A DNA stretch of 64,000 nucleotides from contig NC_088171.1 in assembly GCF_028769735.1 (NCBI RefSeq), forward strand, positions 144,667,917 through 144,731,916, written 5' to 3'. This document shows positions 62,716-64,000 of this stretch, piece by piece. The stretch is from Zonotrichia leucophrys gambelii. Lineage: Eukaryota > Chordata > Aves > Passeriformes > Passerellidae. Position 1 is the stretch's first letter. Every line of letters begins with the position of its first letter. A program made the position numbers and the translations under genes. The notes beneath the pieces were generated by a model that did no database searches, had not been told where the DNA came from, and saw only the letters and a list, made by a program, of their open reading frames with translations.

Positions 62716-64000
62716 TGATGGAGCCCACCTTGGTCAGTGCGGTGACACACAGAGCTGCACCCATTGCCCAGGCAGTGGGGCCAAGGCTTCTGGGACAGCC
62801 TTGGCAGGGGCTGGGCCAGTGGGTGTTGGGGCTCCATCACTGTCCTTGAGCCCCTGGGCTCCTTCATGTGTGTGGATGAACACTGTATTTTATAAGAGAA
62901 AAAAATGGTAATTGTCACAAATTTTTACCCAGTTCATATGCTGAAATTAGAGATAAATGAGCATATTTGATTTGCAACTTTAGTGAGGCATCCATTACAA
63001 AAATGAATTCTGTCCAAAGTAGTCCCTGAAATCTATCTCCTGGTGTTTGTGTGTCAGTTCTAGAGAGAGCAGCAAGATGGCAGCAGAGATGTGGTTTTGT
63101 TGGGTGTTTTCTCTTGTAGGCTGAGGTGCTTTCCTCAGATTTGGAATGTATTGGGTCATGTACCAGTGAGCCATCAGGGATTAAAAATTCAGTAAATTCT
63201 TCACAATGCCATTTCAAATGCTCAGGGTGTCTGAGAACCTGGCAAATATTAGTTGAATTCAGGTGTTTTTCACTAATCTTGTTCTTTCACTGCCTCTTGA
63301 TTTTAAAATGACATTTCATTTATGTGACTTCTGAAAGTTATTTCTTGGTTTTTAAAAGCTGAGCATGTTCAGCTCTGCTGGAATGAATTCTGTTTGTTCA
63401 TGCTCAATATTTGCACTGCAAAAGCACTTTGCTTGGCTAGAAGTGGTTTAAAAAAAGGTTGCAGAAGAACCAGCATGAATTGCCTTGTCATGGGGGTGTT
63501 TTACAGTTCTTCTCTTTTTTTTAGTATCAAGTGCCTGTAGCTGCTTCTAATTGTGCAGTGCAAGTCATCAGATAATGATAGCAAGGTCCAAATGGCTTGA
63601 TCTTGGCTAAAATCTAAAATGTGACATTGTAATTCATGGTTTTGTAAATGACACACACAGAAGTCAGGCCACTCAAGTGTCTGTTTGTCAGAGGATCTTT
63701 GTGACAAGTCTTAAAATGTATTTTTACTGTTCATTAAAATCTTTTGTTAATATATTAAATGTCAAAAATGAGAAAACACTAGTGGCGCAATGTCCTAGGA
63801 CTGCAGTCACAGAAGGAGATTCCATCATGATGGATCATTTGATCATAATCTCTTTTATGCATTAATTAAATTGTTTTGCTTCTTTTAGTATCAGCACAGT
63901 TGGTCTTACTCTGACAACTTTTTAGGCCAGCTGGACCTGCTAAAATATTTGTAGGAGTGAGAAAGGGAGAGAATTTTTTTCACCCAGTAGATTTTTAGAC

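Larger units (their letters stand above)
59975..64000 (+). other. EFR3A intron after exon 18 (open-ended)
   Basis: 4 kb to the end of the window. It contains the candidate 36-bp cassette exon (61993-62028) and a minus-strand CR1 (62475-62715). I searched by eye for the next exon (DEDRLSRRKS-type coding) and did not find it. Confidence 0.8.

Noticed and set aside
62348..62911. 187-codon + strand ORF, the longest in the window
   Set aside because: It runs antisense through a CR1 3' fragment (62475-62715) and non-coding flank; the product has no family resemblance.
1..64000. CRISPR arrays, operons, phage or other prokaryotic systems
   Set aside because: The window is intron-rich vertebrate DNA with avian retroelements; no spaced identical repeats or bacterial gene layout are present.

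Overview
This is a stretch of vertebrate nuclear DNA, almost certainly from a bird. It is AT-rich, has long introns with GT/AG borders, and carries many 5'-truncated CR1 retrotransposon copies whose 3' ends carry the avian ATTCTATG-type tail. Two solitary LTRs resemble LTR families I associate with songbirds, so a passerine is my best guess, but this rests on memory of repeat families and not on a search.

The window holds one recognisable protein gene, EFR3A, on the + strand. I can place 18 coding exons between 3300 and 59974. Joined, they give 2062 coding bases: 687 complete codons plus one base. That matches the length of the family from the start up to the '...PYVPQVT' segment, about five sixths of the usual ~821 residues. 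The promoter and 5' leader exon lie upstream of base 1. The last ~134 codons, which include the conserved C-terminal tail, lie beyond base 64000. EFR3A is the palmitoylated plasma-membrane anchor of the PI4KA-TTC7-FAM126 complex that makes PI4P at the cell surface. The window encodes its N-terminal cysteine cluster and nearly all of its alpha-helical ARM/HEAT-like rod.

Layout: 1-3299 is 5' intron sequence. 3300-3353 is the first coding exon, carrying only 10 coding bases and a short upstream ORF in its leader. 3354-21545 is an 18 kb intron. Exons 2-4 lie at 21.5-25.1 kb, with an ~800 bp LTR filling most of intron 3. An 8.4 kb intron 4 follows. Exons 5-7 lie at 33.4-39.9 kb, exons 8-14 at 44.5-54.0 kb and exons 15-18 at 56.6-60.0 kb. 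The final intron is open-ended and contains a candidate 36-bp cassette exon (61993-62028) that would keep the frame and add 12 mostly basic residues. CR1 copies lie in both orientations in the introns. I found no other gene, no structural RNA I can support, no CRISPR and no prokaryotic feature.

I see no wholly new biological system here. The items most worth checking are the candidate basic cassette exon, the leader/uORF arrangement of the first coding exon, a NAGNAG acceptor at exon 7, a poor donor at exon 11, and the two LTR insertions with apparent target-site duplications.
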